From NCBI GenBank assembly GCA_018857735.1, contig JABMCL010003271.1, positions 332,501 to 396,500 of the forward strand: a stretch of DNA of 64,000 bases, in the 5' to 3' direction. Below, in pieces: positions 1 through 14,589 of the stretch. Both the position numbers and the translations under genes were made by a program. Positions within the stretch are counted from its first letter, which is position 1. Each line of letters begins with the position of its first letter. The notes below the pieces were generated by a model. It did not search any database. It had not been told where the DNA came from and saw only the letters and a program-made list of their open reading frames with translations. The DNA comes from Alviniconcha marisindica. Taxonomy: Eukaryota > Mollusca > Gastropoda > Provannidae.

Positions 1-42
1 GAAGGGAAGGGTAGCGAACAGGTGACTGTGACGACTGTTCAC

Positions 43-205
43 CTTGGGTGGGTGTGGCTTGTTGGCGCGGTGGCCTGATGCGGTGCCGGAGCGGTAGGGG
101 CTGGCCGGGCGCTGGTGCTTCTTGTGGAACTCGTCGTCATAGTGCGTGATGTGCACTGCCTGGGGCACCGTCTCTGGCTCCGTGAAGCCCTGTGACGTCA
201 TCGGC
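43..205 (-). CDS. Internal coding exon of an unidentified gene (partial)
   Basis: On the minus strand an AG acceptor (gtgtgtcag) precedes 163 bases that end at an AAG|GTGAAC donor. One frame is open throughout and gives 54 residues, including PMTSQGFTEPETVP, HYDDEFHKKHQRPASPYRSG and ANKPHPPK. The exon enters in phase 2 and leaves in phase 0. It is GC-rich and full of charged and Pro/Ser residues, unlike the repeat-derived frames around it. The rest of the gene lies left of the window or in unseen exons to the right. I do not recognise the family. It may belong to the gene that starts at 5236 on the same strand, but no linking exon was found. Confidence 0.55.
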
Positions 206-1691
206 CTGACACACAGCAAGCACACCACGTCAGCGTTTTCCTTCGGGGAGACTTTTTATCACAATGATCGTTATTTCCGACCTGACTCAACTGATTCGTC
301 CTCAGCTCGTCCCCTGGGCGGGTGACGGCACGGTAACATGCAGTTAATTACTAACAAACAAACCGATTTTAATCATGACACACATACAGTGAGAGTGAGA
401 GTGAACAGAGAGACAGGACAAAGGAGAGACAGGCAGACAAAACAGACCGAGACAGAGGGAGAGAGAGAGAGACCGAGGGAGAGAGGGAGACAGAGAGAGA
501 AAGACAGAGACAGACAGACTGACAGAGACTGAGAGAGGGAGACAGGGAGAAAAGAGAGAGAGATTCAGCTTTATTTTTCAAAGGTAAATATATTAGCACA
601 CAAGCCGACTGATATATCTGCCGTTGTTGCAGTACTGCTATTAAAAGATTATATTTTTTAAAAAAGATAGCAGGAGCAAAACAGTACGCATACAGATAAA
701 ACAGCATAATTATTACAACAAAAGAAGTAACCAAAAAGGAAAGGACAAAATGAAAGCAAAGACAGACAGACAACACATCCTGGTGGGCCTGTCGTAAAAT
801 TCTGATGGGTAGACAAGACCCTCCAGGATATATTATGCATCCTGTGAGTTACCGAAAGACCTTACACACTGCATGCCGGCGTTATAAATGATCTTGCACA
901 GCACCGAGTACACAAACCAACATAACAAAACAGGTCAACCAAAGCAGATAAGTATCCTACATGAGTACATCTCCCCCCCCCCCCCAAGCCTTTTTTTTTC
1001 AAAAGGGAACCCCCGAGGGAAAAAAGGAATATGGCCGCTACAGACAGATTTTTCAGCATTTCTCTGACAGGCCCAAGGAGTTCTCAAATGCTCAGCGACT
1101 TTCCGACGGTTTTGCGCGCAGGCGCAATGACCCTGGATGGTGCAGCTTACGTGTCATTATGCTGCCCCGCTTTTGTGTCAGCCTATACTGCTGTAAGCCC
1201 CGTAGCCTGGCGTTTTACGCCCACTCAACCAGTACGGTTATATCAGGGCGACTCTACTACTGTAAATGCTTAATGAAATGATTGAGCCTGAAGAGGCAGC
1301 GGTCACGGCAACATTGTCATCTATCACAATCCTGCTCAAGTGTTATTATTGGTCCTCTAACCCCACCCCTTAAAGTTATTGCAGATGACGATGACGACGA
1401 TAATGATAGAGACGACAACGATTAAAAAACAGATTATTATTATTATTATTATTAGAAGAAGAAGAAGGAGAAGTAGAAGAAGAAGAAGACAAAAGGACGG
1501 ACAAGTTTCTGTTTCAGAACAGAGCCAACCAACAACTCTCACGAACGAACACACGGACTGTCACTGCATGACGTACCTGACAGCTCTGACGTTTCCGTCC
1601 GGCCTTGGGACGTACTCTCTGTCGTACGTCGTTTCGTACGGCCTTGTGACGTGGGTTATATCCGGTATACCTGCACAAGTGCCAGTGAACA

Positions 1692-1695
1692 ATGG

Positions 1696-1743
<48 letters not shown>

Positions 1744-1776
1744 CCCCCCCCCCCCCCCTCCCCCGCACGCGCGCGG

Positions 1777-1830
<54 letters not shown>
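1692..1830. repeat. (CT)n - poly(C) - (CA)n compound microsatellite
   Basis: An uninterrupted CT run is followed by about 18 C, a short GC-rich linker (cgcacgcgcgcgggc) and then a CA run of about 50 bases. Open frames read from it on both strands (poly-Ser-Leu, poly-His-Thr) are artefacts. Confidence 0.95.
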
Positions 1831-2184
1831 CGATGCACACGCTAAACTGGACAATCAATGAATTTGTCGTATTTTGTCATACAGGAAGCTGGTCAACTCT
1901 GCTGATAAGCTAATGTAGGCTACCTTGAAGACCCATAAGTCTACAGCTACGTACGGTGGTCAGAACCACGGCACTGCACGGCCTTAAGGAAAGAGAGAAA
2001 GAAAAAAAAAGAGAAAGAAAGAAAGATGTAAAGAAAAGCAGACAGAAGAAGAAGGAGGAGGAGAAAACAAAGGTAGTCAGTATATTGGATTTTAACGTCT
2101 TGTCAACCACACAGGGTTACCATAGGACGAAGGAAATAAATAAAGAGTAACTGAATAAAAGACTGAAAGAAGAAGGAGAACAAC

Positions 2185-2216
<32 letters not shown>

Positions 2217-2623
2217 AATCTTTGGTAATTAGCGCCCCGTCAACCTCACACGAGATCACCACAGGGCCAGAACTGCCGAACAAAAGAAAATAGGCGATAA
2301 CAGCAACGACAGCATTAAGACCTACGACTCCACTTCACATTAGGCCGAAAAAACTCGCCCTTTTTCCATCATCGGTAAACTCCAGTCCTCGCACCTACCT
2401 ACCTACCCACCCGGGTCCCCGCCCGTCAAAAGATCTCCACGGACCAACATAATAGAATTGCAATAAACAGGCAACCACCCCTGAAAGCACTTTCTTCTCG
2501 ACACGCAGCCACGTGATTCCTGCGCCGTTTTCTTGCATGAAGTCACGCACTCGCTTCATCGGCATCCATGCTCCGTGCGTGGAATATAAGAAAGAAATGT
2601 AACGTGATTCGGGGGAAGTGAAA

Positions 2624-2832
2624 GCATAATGCAGAATTCCCTTCGATTGAGTGTTGAGTCTGGTTGTGCAAGTTTAATAAGCACTACACTTTCCAAGTTT
2701 ATCACTCTGCTTCATGGGGGGGTGGGGGGGGGGGGGGGGGGCATAAAGCAGAATCCCTTCGATTGAGTGTTGGGTCTGGTTGTGCAAGTTTAATAAACAC
2801 TACACTTTCCAAGTTTATCACTTTGCTTCATG
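2624..2832. repeat. Direct duplication of about 90 bp around a poly(G) tract
   Basis: The sequence starting near 2624 (gcataatgcagaattccctt) and running to gcttcatg recurs at 2743-2832 with few changes. A run of G (ggggggtgggggg...) separates the two copies. Confidence 0.85.
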
Positions 2833-2947
2833 TTGACGAAGACAGCGAGTAATCAGACACGTCGGGTGTATGCACAGGTATACACGCGTCTGGAATCACT
2901 GGCGACGGAAGTGATGTTATTGATCGACTAGAGTGCTGGACTTAACT

Positions 2948-2952
2948 GTGAA

Positions 2953-2996
<44 letters not shown>

Positions 2997-3175
2997 TGTG
3001 TGCGTGTGTATGTGAGAGAGAGAGAGAGAGGAGGGAGAAAAAAGGAAAGAGTGTGTGTATGTGTGTGTACGCGCGTGTGCATGCGTGTGAGTCCATATGC
3101 ATATGTGTGTGTCAGTGTGTGTGAACGTCTGTCTGTCTGTGCGTATGTGGGGAGGTGGGGGGGGGGGGGGTGCAT
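2948..3175. repeat. (TG)n/(TGCG)n and (GA)n compound microsatellite
   Basis: TG and TGCG runs, a GA run at about 3014-3030, further TG runs, a GTCT stretch and a poly-G block follow one another. There is no coding content. Confidence 0.9.
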
Positions 3176-3515
3176 GCGTGATCAGTTTAAAAGCAGGAAA
3201 TAAAAGAAAACAGCTGACTAAATCACAGAATCTAACAGAGTTTCTGAGCTCATAGATAACAATACATTTCAATCTGAACTGAACTGATAATAGTGATATC
3301 AATCTGTGAGTATAATACTAACCATAATACTAGTAATAATCATACTGACCGTGATGAATATCACACCCAGTACCAGTCTTGATAATGATGATGAGAATCA
3401 ATTGTGCAAAGCCTAATGGTTTTCTTCCGACTATAAATTTGATCTTATCTATTGATTTCCTCTTTCTAAATCACTAGCACACCCACGTATACATGCAGCA
3501 TAGCTGTTCAGTCAC

Positions 3516-3548
<33 letters not shown>

Positions 3549-3924
3549 ATATCATCACCATTCTCATTTTATTACCAATGTTATTGTCAGTGTCATTGCT
3601 CTTCTTTTTTTCTTCTTCTTTAAAAAAATAAAAAATACTTTATGTAAACTGTTTTGGTAAGACTATGCTCTATATGTGTATAGAATGTCATATTTAGGTT
3701 AATATGTATCATGTGAGCGCTCAGGGCATTGATGAGCGCATGATAAATGTACATTATTATTATTATTTTGTTGCTGTTGTTTGCTTGTTGTACTGATGTT
3801 GAAACTGTTCATGCTGTTACAACAGACTTGATCAACAAACTCAACCCCATCATCAGTGCCACTGTATCATTCCAAAGGTGACATAAACATCCTCTATTTT
3901 GACAAAAGTGACTGAAACTTGTGC

Positions 3925-4012
3925 ACCTACTTTTTATACTTCCTATAAATACAATACACAAAAAATACTGTCTACTTTTCATACTTCCTATACATATATC
4001 CCCCTTATTTTT

Positions 4013-4050
<38 letters not shown>

Positions 4051-4560
4051 GCACACACACGCACACACACACACACAAAGCTATTGTATGCCTACTTTTT
4101 ATACTTCCTATAATTATATATACTTTTCCCCCATGATACTTTAATAACACATTTTTTTCTAAATGCCTACTGCTCATACTTCCTACTATATCCCCCCCCC
4201 CCCCCCCCCCCCAACCACCTGTATTTACACACATACACACACACACACAACAACAAAAAACCTGTTTATGCCTCTTATACATATTGCTTCATATCCATAC
4301 CCCCTCCCCCCCTCCCCCCACCCCCACCCCCTACTTTCATATACTAAAGACAAAACAAAAAAAAAACATAAACAGCTTTTCATACTCCTATTTTACCCCC
4401 CCCCCCCCCCCCCCCCCACACTTTCATACACACACAACAAAACCTGTTGTATGTCTACTTTTCACATTTATTATATTTCCCACAGTTCCTACTCTTTCCC
4501 TGAAAGGCTACTGCATGTCTGCTTCCCACAGTTCCTATACTTTCACCAAGAAAAGATTTG
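3925..4560. repeat. Degenerate tandem array with poly(C) and (CA)n inserts
   Basis: A short core close to tactttttatacttcctata recurs about eight to ten times. The copies are separated by (CA)n runs (4015-4046, 4232-4248), poly-C runs (4192-4212, 4397-4417) or other C-rich filler. Unit length varies because the filler expands separately in each unit. Confidence 0.8.
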
Positions 4561-4890
4561 TAGTCGTCTGCTTTTCCTGCACCCTCGTCAGGTTTCTGGT
4601 ATCCTGTTTTCTGTATCATGATTGCTAGCATGTTAATTGGTTCTGCCTTCGTGCACTTGATACCAACGGCCCGGAAAGGTACACAACCAAGACCTTATGG
4701 GGTTACACCACTTACACAACTTGACTCAGCTGTAGATTAGACCGCGGGGCATTGTCGTGTCAACTCACTAAACCTAATCTGCCTTCCGTGGCTACGAGCT
4801 ATTTATAGGTCCCACATTTGCATACAAGATTTAAAACATGTTTCGCAGGGTTTCCGATGCCAATAAAATGATAACAAAACATGCACTTAC

Positions 4891-5236
4891 CCAGTGCTGC
4901 CATGGCTGTTTTGGGCCGTCGCAAAAGGGCGTCTTGTCTTTGTATTTCGTCCCCGAAGCGAAGAGATGCCAGTAATTCCGCGCACTTTTGCTGGTCGCGT
5001 GGTTCCGCTTTCTCCTGATAGTGTTCTAGCTCCCGAGTGAAACCACTCGTCACGACGTCGTCCCCCAACTGGAAAATACAAGCAGCGAGCCAGGTGAGAC
5101 AATGAATGAAGCGGGTCCATCCAGTCCATTTCCAGCTAAAACCGGCATTCAACAGAAACTTTACCCGAGTTTCAAACTTGCCGAGCCCCATGTTGAGATT
5201 TGTCGTCTGCCCAGGGTTGTAGACGAGTGTCGCCAT
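4891..5236 (-). CDS. First two coding exons of an unidentified gene
   Basis: Exon 1 (5165-5236) begins with ATG and encodes MATLVYNPGQTTNLNMG and seven more residues, ending at an ACTCGG|GTAAAG donor in phase 0. Exon 2 (4891-5068) follows a TTTTCCAG acceptor and encodes 59 residues, including LGDDVVTSGFTRELEHYQEK and LRFGDEIQRQDALLRRP, then a GCACTGG|GTAAGT donor in phase 1. Splice signals and phases agree. Exon 2 looks like a charged helical segment with no signal peptide or membrane span. The start choice rests on the CpG-rich sequence just upstream. Later exons must lie to the left. I do not recognise the family. The single 145-codon frame that reads through the intron is not the likely protein. 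Confidence 0.65.
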
Positions 5237-5500
5237 TTTTGCGCCCGTGACCCCAACGCGCTCGCTGATTAGTGGAGCTGTCGGTCACATGATCTGCACG
5301 GCAACGACAGCGTTGTCACACGACGCTTGTCGTCAAGCGCGGCCACGCGACTCGGTCTCGCTATTCACAGAGTTTACAAGCAGCGACGACTGAGGGGGAC
5401 GCCCGCTCAGTTACGTTGTCAACAAACAGCGCGGGGATCGAGGCTTTCAATCACTTTCACACTCACGATCTATGTCCCCAGTAGCGAAAGCATGCGGCAG
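5237..5500 (-). promoter_or_regulatory. CpG-rich putative promoter of the gene starting at 5236
   Basis: The sequence directly upstream of the ATG at 5236 is richer in CpG than its surroundings (cgcgctcgctg, gtcaagcgcggccacgcgac, cagcgcgggg) and free of simple repeats. That fits a CpG-type promoter reading leftwards. No TATA box is evident, and the exact start site cannot be read from the sequence. Confidence 0.4.
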
Positions 5501-8432
<2,932 letters not shown>

Positions 8433-9016
8433 ACTGTTGAGGTGGAGTCTCCAGCTGAATCTTAGTACCAAAATGACGTCAGCATCATTAAACTGTTGAG
8501 GTGGAGTCTCCAGCTGATTCTCAGTACCAAAATGACGTCAGCATCATTAAACTGTTGAGGTGGAGTCTCCAGCTGATTCTCAGTACCAAAATGACGTCAG
8601 CATCATTAAACTGTTGAGGTGGAGTCTCCAGCTGATTCTCAGTACCAAAATGACGTCAGCATCGCAAACTGTTGAGGTGGAGTCTCCAGTTGAATCTCTG
8701 TACCAAAATAACGTCGGTATTACCAAACTGTTGAGGTGGAGTTTCCAGCTGAATCTCAGTACCAAAGTGACGTCAGTATCACAAACTGTTGAGGTGGAGT
8801 CTCCAGTTGAATCTCAGTACCAAAGTGACGTCAGTATCACAAACTGTTGAGGTGGAGTCTCCAGTTGAATCTCAGTACCAAAGTGACGTCAGTATCACAA
8901 ACTGTTGAGGTGGAGTCTCCAGTTGAATCTCAGTACCAAAGTGACGTCAGTATCACAAACTGTTGAGGTGGAGTCTCCAGCTAAATCTCAGTACCAAAGT
9001 CACGTCAGCATCACCA
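8433..9016. repeat. Ten-unit, 58-60 bp tandem array carrying TGACGTCA palindromes
   Basis: The unit runs aaactgttgaggtggagtct, then ccagctgattctcagtacca, then aaatgacgtcagcatcatt. About ten head-to-tail copies are present. Eight keep the full 8-bp palindrome TGACGTCA, the consensus site for CREB/ATF bZIP factors. Two copies are mutated (taacgtcg near 8710, tcacgtca near 9000). The array fades into unique sequence at both ends. It has no spacer-like variable segments and is not a CRISPR array. Confidence 0.9.
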
Positions 9017-10730
9017 ACCTGACGTTAATTAGTTCCGCCAGCATGTCATATTAGTAACACAACAATTACAGCACCGCAATGACGATGGTAGCACGGAAAC
9101 CACGTTATTCAGCGCCCAAAACACGCTATTCTGCTTCTCCTTTCATTAAACGTCAGCCCTCAAAATTGTGAGGTTTCCGACAGCGCCACAGAACTGGTGT
9201 TAGCCCCGCAATCCTATTGATACCCTAAAAAGTGACGCTTCCTGGACAGGTTGTAGAATGAACGGAAGCGAGGGAAACAGCTATAGGAAAACGGGATCAG
9301 GCGACGAACTTTCCAGACGCCCGATTCAAAATGCATCAGCGAGAGCGCGTCAGTATCAGAGTTCAGGAGCTGTGTGAGAGTCGAGGTGGCCGTCCTGGGC
9401 TTTCCGTCCGAACGAGCTTTACGGTTTCCGTGGACGTAAAGCAATACTGAACCATGCTCGCGCACTGGTCTCAGCTTGTCCCTAATATGTCAACCGGCAT
9501 CCGAGGACATGAAGCAACATAACAACAACAACAACAACAACCACGTGTCAGTATTGCCCACAGAATCCTTCCAGAGCCTCACTGGGCTAGGATAGTGCAG
9601 AACTGAGTGGGCAGCGTGGCCATACACCTAGCCAGAGATACTACAGCAAGTAGTGGTGTCTCTGACCCAACCAGCAGCGCGAGGAGGGCAAAATAGAAAG
9701 TGGACGGCGAGTGGTGACAGGCAAGCTTTCTTAGCAACGTAATCACATGTCACTCCCCGTTGGCAGCTTTACCGTACACACTGTAAAAACAGTGCCACGC
9801 GCCCAGCATTTTCACTTGTTCTCATTTGTAGCGGACCCCAAAAAGCGCAAGGAGCGTATAGGCACGTGGCTTTACCAGGAACTGTGCTCGTTATGTTAGT
9901 ATTTTAACACAGATAAAACCTAGGCGTGACACTGATGGAGCACGTTACTGAACTATACTTCTTTTTGATTAATAAAACACACACACACACCCCCCCCCCC
10001 CCCCCCCCCCCCCACACACACACATACATACCCATCCACACACACACACACACACGATTGTGAAAATTTAGCGCCCTGTCAACTGCGGTGGTGTCAGGAT
10101 GAAACACAAAATCATCAAACCACGAATGAAGGTCTACGCCAAACATGATTCATCACACTACGCGTAAATGTCTGATTCACTCTTCTAATCAAACAAGTCA
10201 CTTTATATTGGAAGAGGTATCGAGGGTTTTTGGAGACAGACAGACAGACAGACATAGACAGGCAGACAGACAGAGAGACAGACACCGAAGTAAAGGCAGC
10301 TGAATGAACCGTGAAAGTCAAATTCAGAAAGGCGGAATTCCTGGCAGTAAGCAAATCATACAAAACCATATTCTGACCTACCCCAGATTCCAATCCTTCC
10401 AATTCCTTCAGTAATTCTGGGTTCTCACCAAAGGGGACCTCTTTTCCAAGCCCAAGGCACACAAGTGTATAGGCATTGCATGCATAATACATTTCCCATG
10501 AGGTATAATTTTTCATGCATAATACATTTCCCGGGGCGGGGGGGAGGGGGGGGGGGGTTATAACATAAGCTCTAGGGGGCATAACATAAGCTCTGCATAC
10601 GTGATACGTATTCCATCAAGATGAGATATCATCTGCTGCGACAAATACCTGGCAAGCAAATGGATTTAATATTCAACAAAGTGTCTCATAATCCATTTCT
10701 CATAGCACCACGCTGCGTGCGTGCATGCGT

Positions 10731-10795
<65 letters not shown>

Positions 10796-11535
10796 ATCCT
10801 GCACATAGTTATGCTGGAACCTTTGTTGGTGTCTACATTATATGCTAGTTTTTGTTAAATTACTGGTAACATTTTCCATCTCGATGTATATTATGCGTTA
10901 TATAAGTATTAGTGTATGCAGATTGAGAGAAAGGGGGCGTATGTCTAAGTGTGTGTATGTGCGTGTGGTTCATGATTTAGAATTGTTATGTTCTTCGTTG
11001 TGCGATCGAACGACAGCTTTAATTTCCCACTGGGATTAATAAAGTATATTGTTATTGTTATTATTGTTATAATATGTTTGTTCAGCGATTTGAGCCGCGC
11101 GGGGTAGGCGCCTTACAAATTTCCATTATTATTACTATTATTTGATGATTGGCCTGCAAATTCCTGCTCCGCCCCCCTTTAACCCCCCCCCCTCCCCCCC
11201 CATGTGACGACCAACAGGGAGATTTAGCGGAGTAAATACAGCACCGACAGCCAAGGGGGTATAATTGACCGGCCATTAATTACCGTTGTCAGTGGAGGGT
11301 GGGTGATTACAGGGGGGAGCGCTTGATCGCCGTATCAATGAACTGTATCGATTAGCCGCTGACGGGTAGGCGATCAATCAGCTTGACCTCGAGGTTGAGG
11401 GCAATATGAAGTATGTACAGCTTGAAGCGGCGTTCTTCTGTCGTCTCTCTGCCAGGAGTCAGTGGGCGGGTTGATTTGATTTTATAATGGTTTTATAACA
11501 CCCCCCCCCCCCTTCTTTCTCTCTCTTTCTCCGTC
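9017..11535. other. Intergenic DNA with no supported gene
   Basis: Apart from the SINE-like module at 9358-9525, this stretch holds CA/poly-C runs at 9978-10054, a short (ACAG)n at 10234-10280, a poly-G tract near 10530-10556 and (GT)n at 10732-10795. I see no plausible exon on either strand. Confidence 0.55.
9358..9525 (+). mobile_element. Dispersed SINE-like module (copy 1)
   Basis: The stretch beginning tcaggagctgtgtgagagtc and containing gtttccgtggacgtaaagca recurs at 23998-24150, 29699-29785 and, reversed, at 42543-42652. Between this copy and the 24-kb copy the similarity extends through the stretch ccctaatatgtcaac. The shared gtttcygtggacgt core is also found in the tails of the tRNA-headed SINEs at 42 kb, so this is probably a related or tail-sharing family. 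Confidence 0.7.
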
Positions 11536-11584
11536 CCTATATAACCGTCATGGTCGACTGAGCGTTAAAAACCAATTTCCATTC

Positions 11585-11635
<51 letters not shown>

Positions 11636-11682
11636 GATATAACCGTCATGGTCGACTGGACGTTAAAAACCAATTTCCATTC

Positions 11683-11733
<51 letters not shown>

Positions 11734-11784
11734 CCTCGATATAACCGTCATGGTCGACTGGGCGTTAAAAACCAATTTCATTCA

Positions 11785-11827
<43 letters not shown>

Positions 11828-11872
11828 CTCGATATAACCATCATGGTCGACTGGATGTTAAAAACCAATTTC

Positions 11873-11940
<68 letters not shown>

Positions 11941-11985
11941 CGATATAACCATCATGGTCGACTGGAATTAAAAACCAATTTCCAT

Positions 11986-12042
<57 letters not shown>
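11536..12042. repeat. Composite array: dispersed 45-bp motif alternating with (CT)n
   Basis: Five copies of a unit close to gatataaccgtcatggtcga, ctgggcgttaaaaaccaatt and tccattcaa alternate with (CT)n runs of 25-60 bases. The motif is the reverse complement of the small dispersed element seen at 1208, 19285 and elsewhere. A single motif plus its flanking microsatellite appears to have been amplified as one unit. Confidence 0.9.
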
Positions 12043-12045
<3 letters not shown>

Positions 12046-12539
12046 AACGTGCCATTAGACAAAACCTGCATCGCAACTGATCAAAAAGGTTTTCAGTTGC
12101 TGAGGGATTGGGGGCTAGGGGGGCGCATCAGAGACAATTTTAAAAGCGGTGTCGGTCACTGAAACTGAACCACAATGAACATAAATTTTACTGCACGTGA
12201 TAAGCGCAAGAGACGAACACGCGCACACACCACTCGTCACTGCGATCGATGTGTGGTCAAATTAGGAAGGGAAGAACACGTATAAACGGGTCAAAGTTGC
12301 ATGCCAAGACGCCAGATTTTTTTTTTTTTTTTTAAGCATGGTCACATCAGCAGGGTTGAAGTAGTCACCGTCTTGACACTTGCGGATGGCAACCAGCTAC
12401 ACCCCTACCTCACGGAAGCTGAAGATTGCCTCTTTGTCCCGAAAAGGCGAAGCATGGACCATTTTAAATGAGCTAGGTTATGGCGGGTCACGTAGCTGAA
12501 ACAAGAAATGATCCGAACCAATTTGTCAGTAGTAGGGCA

Positions 12540-13320
12540 TTAGTTCAGTTTACATTCACGCAATCTAAGATTTTTTATTCGATTCGAATGGTTCAGTTTA
12601 CATTAAAAGTAAACACACAGTCTAAACTTTCCACCGATTGGAACAGTCTTGTTTACATTCAGAATAAAGATAGTCTAAGTGTTTTTTCTCCGACTGGAAT
12701 AATCTAGTTGACATTCAAAAACAAATACAGAATCTTTTCCCCCGCAGATTAGAAAAGTCCACTTTATGTTCAAAAGCAAACCCGCAATTTTCTCCCGATT
12801 GGAATAGTCCAGTTTACTCTTCAATGTTTTTATATTTTTTTATTAAAAAAAAGAAAAAGTAAACACGCAATCTAATCCTTTCCCCTAGATTAATCGAATC
12901 GAATCAAATCAAATCAAATCAAACAAATCTTGATTGTTCATCAGTATATAAAGCATAAAAATAAAATATTTCTCTGACACATGGGCTCAAGAAACTATTT
13001 TAAAAATAAATAAATAAGTAAAATAAATACGTAAAAATGATCTTTGTTTCAAGACACAGTTTACATTTAAAAGCAAACACGCAATCTAAACTGTTTTCCC
13101 CGATTGGAATAATCTAGTTTACATTTAAAAGCAAACACAAAATCTGAACTTTCCCTCCAGATCGATCGAATAGTCCAGTTTACATTCAAAAGCAAACACA
13201 AAATCTAAACTTTCCCCCCGGATCGATCGAATAGTCCAGTTTACATTCAAACGCAAACACGCAATCTAAACTTTCCTCCCAGACTGGAATAGTCCAGTTT
13301 ACAATCAAAGCAAGCATATG
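12540..13320. repeat. Degenerate array of about 60 bp units
   Basis: About a dozen imperfect copies of a unit containing aatagtccagtttacattca, aaagcaaacac and aatctaaactttcc are split by an A/T-rich segment at 12890-13045 that includes a run of aatca repeats. No coding content is seen. Confidence 0.8.
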
Positions 13321-13457
13321 TAACTATAACCTCACCTCAGTCAGTCTTTGTAGCTGTAAGACTATCAAGTCTCTTCGTTGGGAGGCAACCCGAAACACAG
13401 TCGTGCACACACTCAGGCGGCTGTCAGTCAACAGACCGACGTTTAGTGTGGGGCTTT

Positions 13458-14559
13458 TCACGCATCCGTGACGATTTGTTTGGCATCTTTGTCTTCTGAG
13501 AATCGATGTTGCCGATAGCAACCGCCTGGAGCAACGAAGACTTCTTGTCCCCCCCCCCCCCCCCCCCCCCTCCCATCTCCCGCCCCCATCCTCCTAAACA
13601 GTGATGTCCTGGCAAATTGTCACTGTACCGTTAACTGCGTTGCTGAACTCGTCACTTCGTCGTTTTGGGGTTGTGGTGGCTGTGTTCGTACAGCGAATTT
13701 TGTGGGTAGCCTACTTGACTGTTACAGTTAACTGATTCCAGCTGGATGCTGTACAAAGTAACAAAAATCTAAACGAGACAGCAACGGCATTATCGTCCAT
13801 CCGTCATCATCATCACCAACGACGCCATCGTCTTCGTCCCTCTCTCTTATCGTTATCATAAGCAGTTTGCGTGGTGGTTTTCAACAAAGCTGTCGTGATC
13901 ATTAATTGTCACCCCATACTAATAAGCCCCATACTACTTAAGAAACACAAAAATAAAGAAACAAAACAAACAAACAAATAAAACTATACGATTAGTCCAT
14001 GACATAAACGAACTAGACCTATTTTAAATAATATACCACCACACTGATACTTGTATATGGCCTTCTTTCAATACATAAGCACACACACACAAAATGAGTA
14101 AACAAATGTATGTTACAATAACCACACAAAAAAGAAGGAAACAATGCATGTAGTCCATATACACAAATAGGAAAACGTAGACTTACATCAGGCCATGTAG
14201 TCCATATACACAAATAGGAAAACGTAGTCTTACATCAGGCCATGTAGTCCATATACACAAATAGAAAAACGTAGACTTACATCAGGCCATTCCTTCGTCG
14301 ATTTTCGCCCAGCTTACGATAACCGGCATGCCCAACCGGGCGTTAAACATCAACTTATTTACTTACTCCTCTGATTCTCGTCCAAACGTTCGATCTTGAT
14401 CTTGATCTTGGCCGACAAGGAATTAGTGTCAGAAAGCCACGGCTTCCCGTGCTCTTTGTTGACGGGTGCCAGCCAGTCCGATGTGAATGCCATGGTCTCT
14501 CGGTTTGTCCGGAAGTTTATTATCTCAGTCCTTTTTCGCCTCTCTCGGTCCTCAACGTC
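13458..14559 (-). CDS. Two candidate 3'-end exons of an unidentified gene
   Basis: The exon at 14367-14559 is well supported. It follows a tctgcag acceptor (an alternative tag acceptor lies 8 bases further upstream) and stays open for 64 codons that include DVEDRERRKRTEIINFRTNR, MAFTSDWLAPVNKEHGKPWL and KIKIKIERLDENQR. It ends at an excellent AGGA|GTAAGT donor in phase 1. The exon at 13458-13525 follows a gttgctccag acceptor. Joined in phase 1, it adds SGCYRQHRFSEDKDAKQIVT, then DA and a stop. This second exon is less certain, because another of its frames stays open to an ACTGAG|GTGAGG donor near 13334 and would make it a longer internal exon. The protein is charged and probably soluble. I do not recognise it. 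Confidence 0.5.
13526..14366 (-). other. Probable intron with poly(C) and a three-copy 47-bp repeat
   Basis: The stretch holds poly-C near 13549-13570. A 47-bp unit (catgtagtccatatacacaa, then ataggaaaacgtagacttac) is repeated about three times at 14145-14290. A reversed copy of the small dispersed motif lies at 14313-14362, just beside the exon donor. No coding content is seen. Confidence 0.55.
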
Positions 14560-14589
14560 CTGCAGACCTAGAATCAGGTCCGTGGGGAA

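Larger units (their letters stand above)
206..4890. other. Non-coding stretch rich in simple repeats
   Basis: No exon can be supported here. The stretch holds GA-rich DNA (about 400-560), (ATT)n and (GAA)n near 1437-1490, a (CT)n/poly-C/(CA)n block, (CAA)n near 2180-2215, (ATC)n near 3510-3546, and copies of a short gastropod-type motif near 1208 and 2225. If the exons at 43-205 and 4891-5236 belong to one gene, this is an intron. Confidence 0.6.

Noticed and set aside
961..1281. 106-codon plus-strand frame
   Set aside because: It begins in a poly-C tract and runs through a copy of the dispersed motif. The composition is not protein-like.
2400..2575. Minus-strand frame with MPMKRVRDFMQENGAGITWL
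   Set aside because: It looks protein-like, but the acceptor is weak (ggag) and no clear donor follows. It could be a missed exon, but support is too thin.
8433..9016. Regularly spaced repeats resembling a CRISPR array
   Set aside because: The whole 58-60 bp unit is repeated with no unique spacers, and the genome is eukaryotic.
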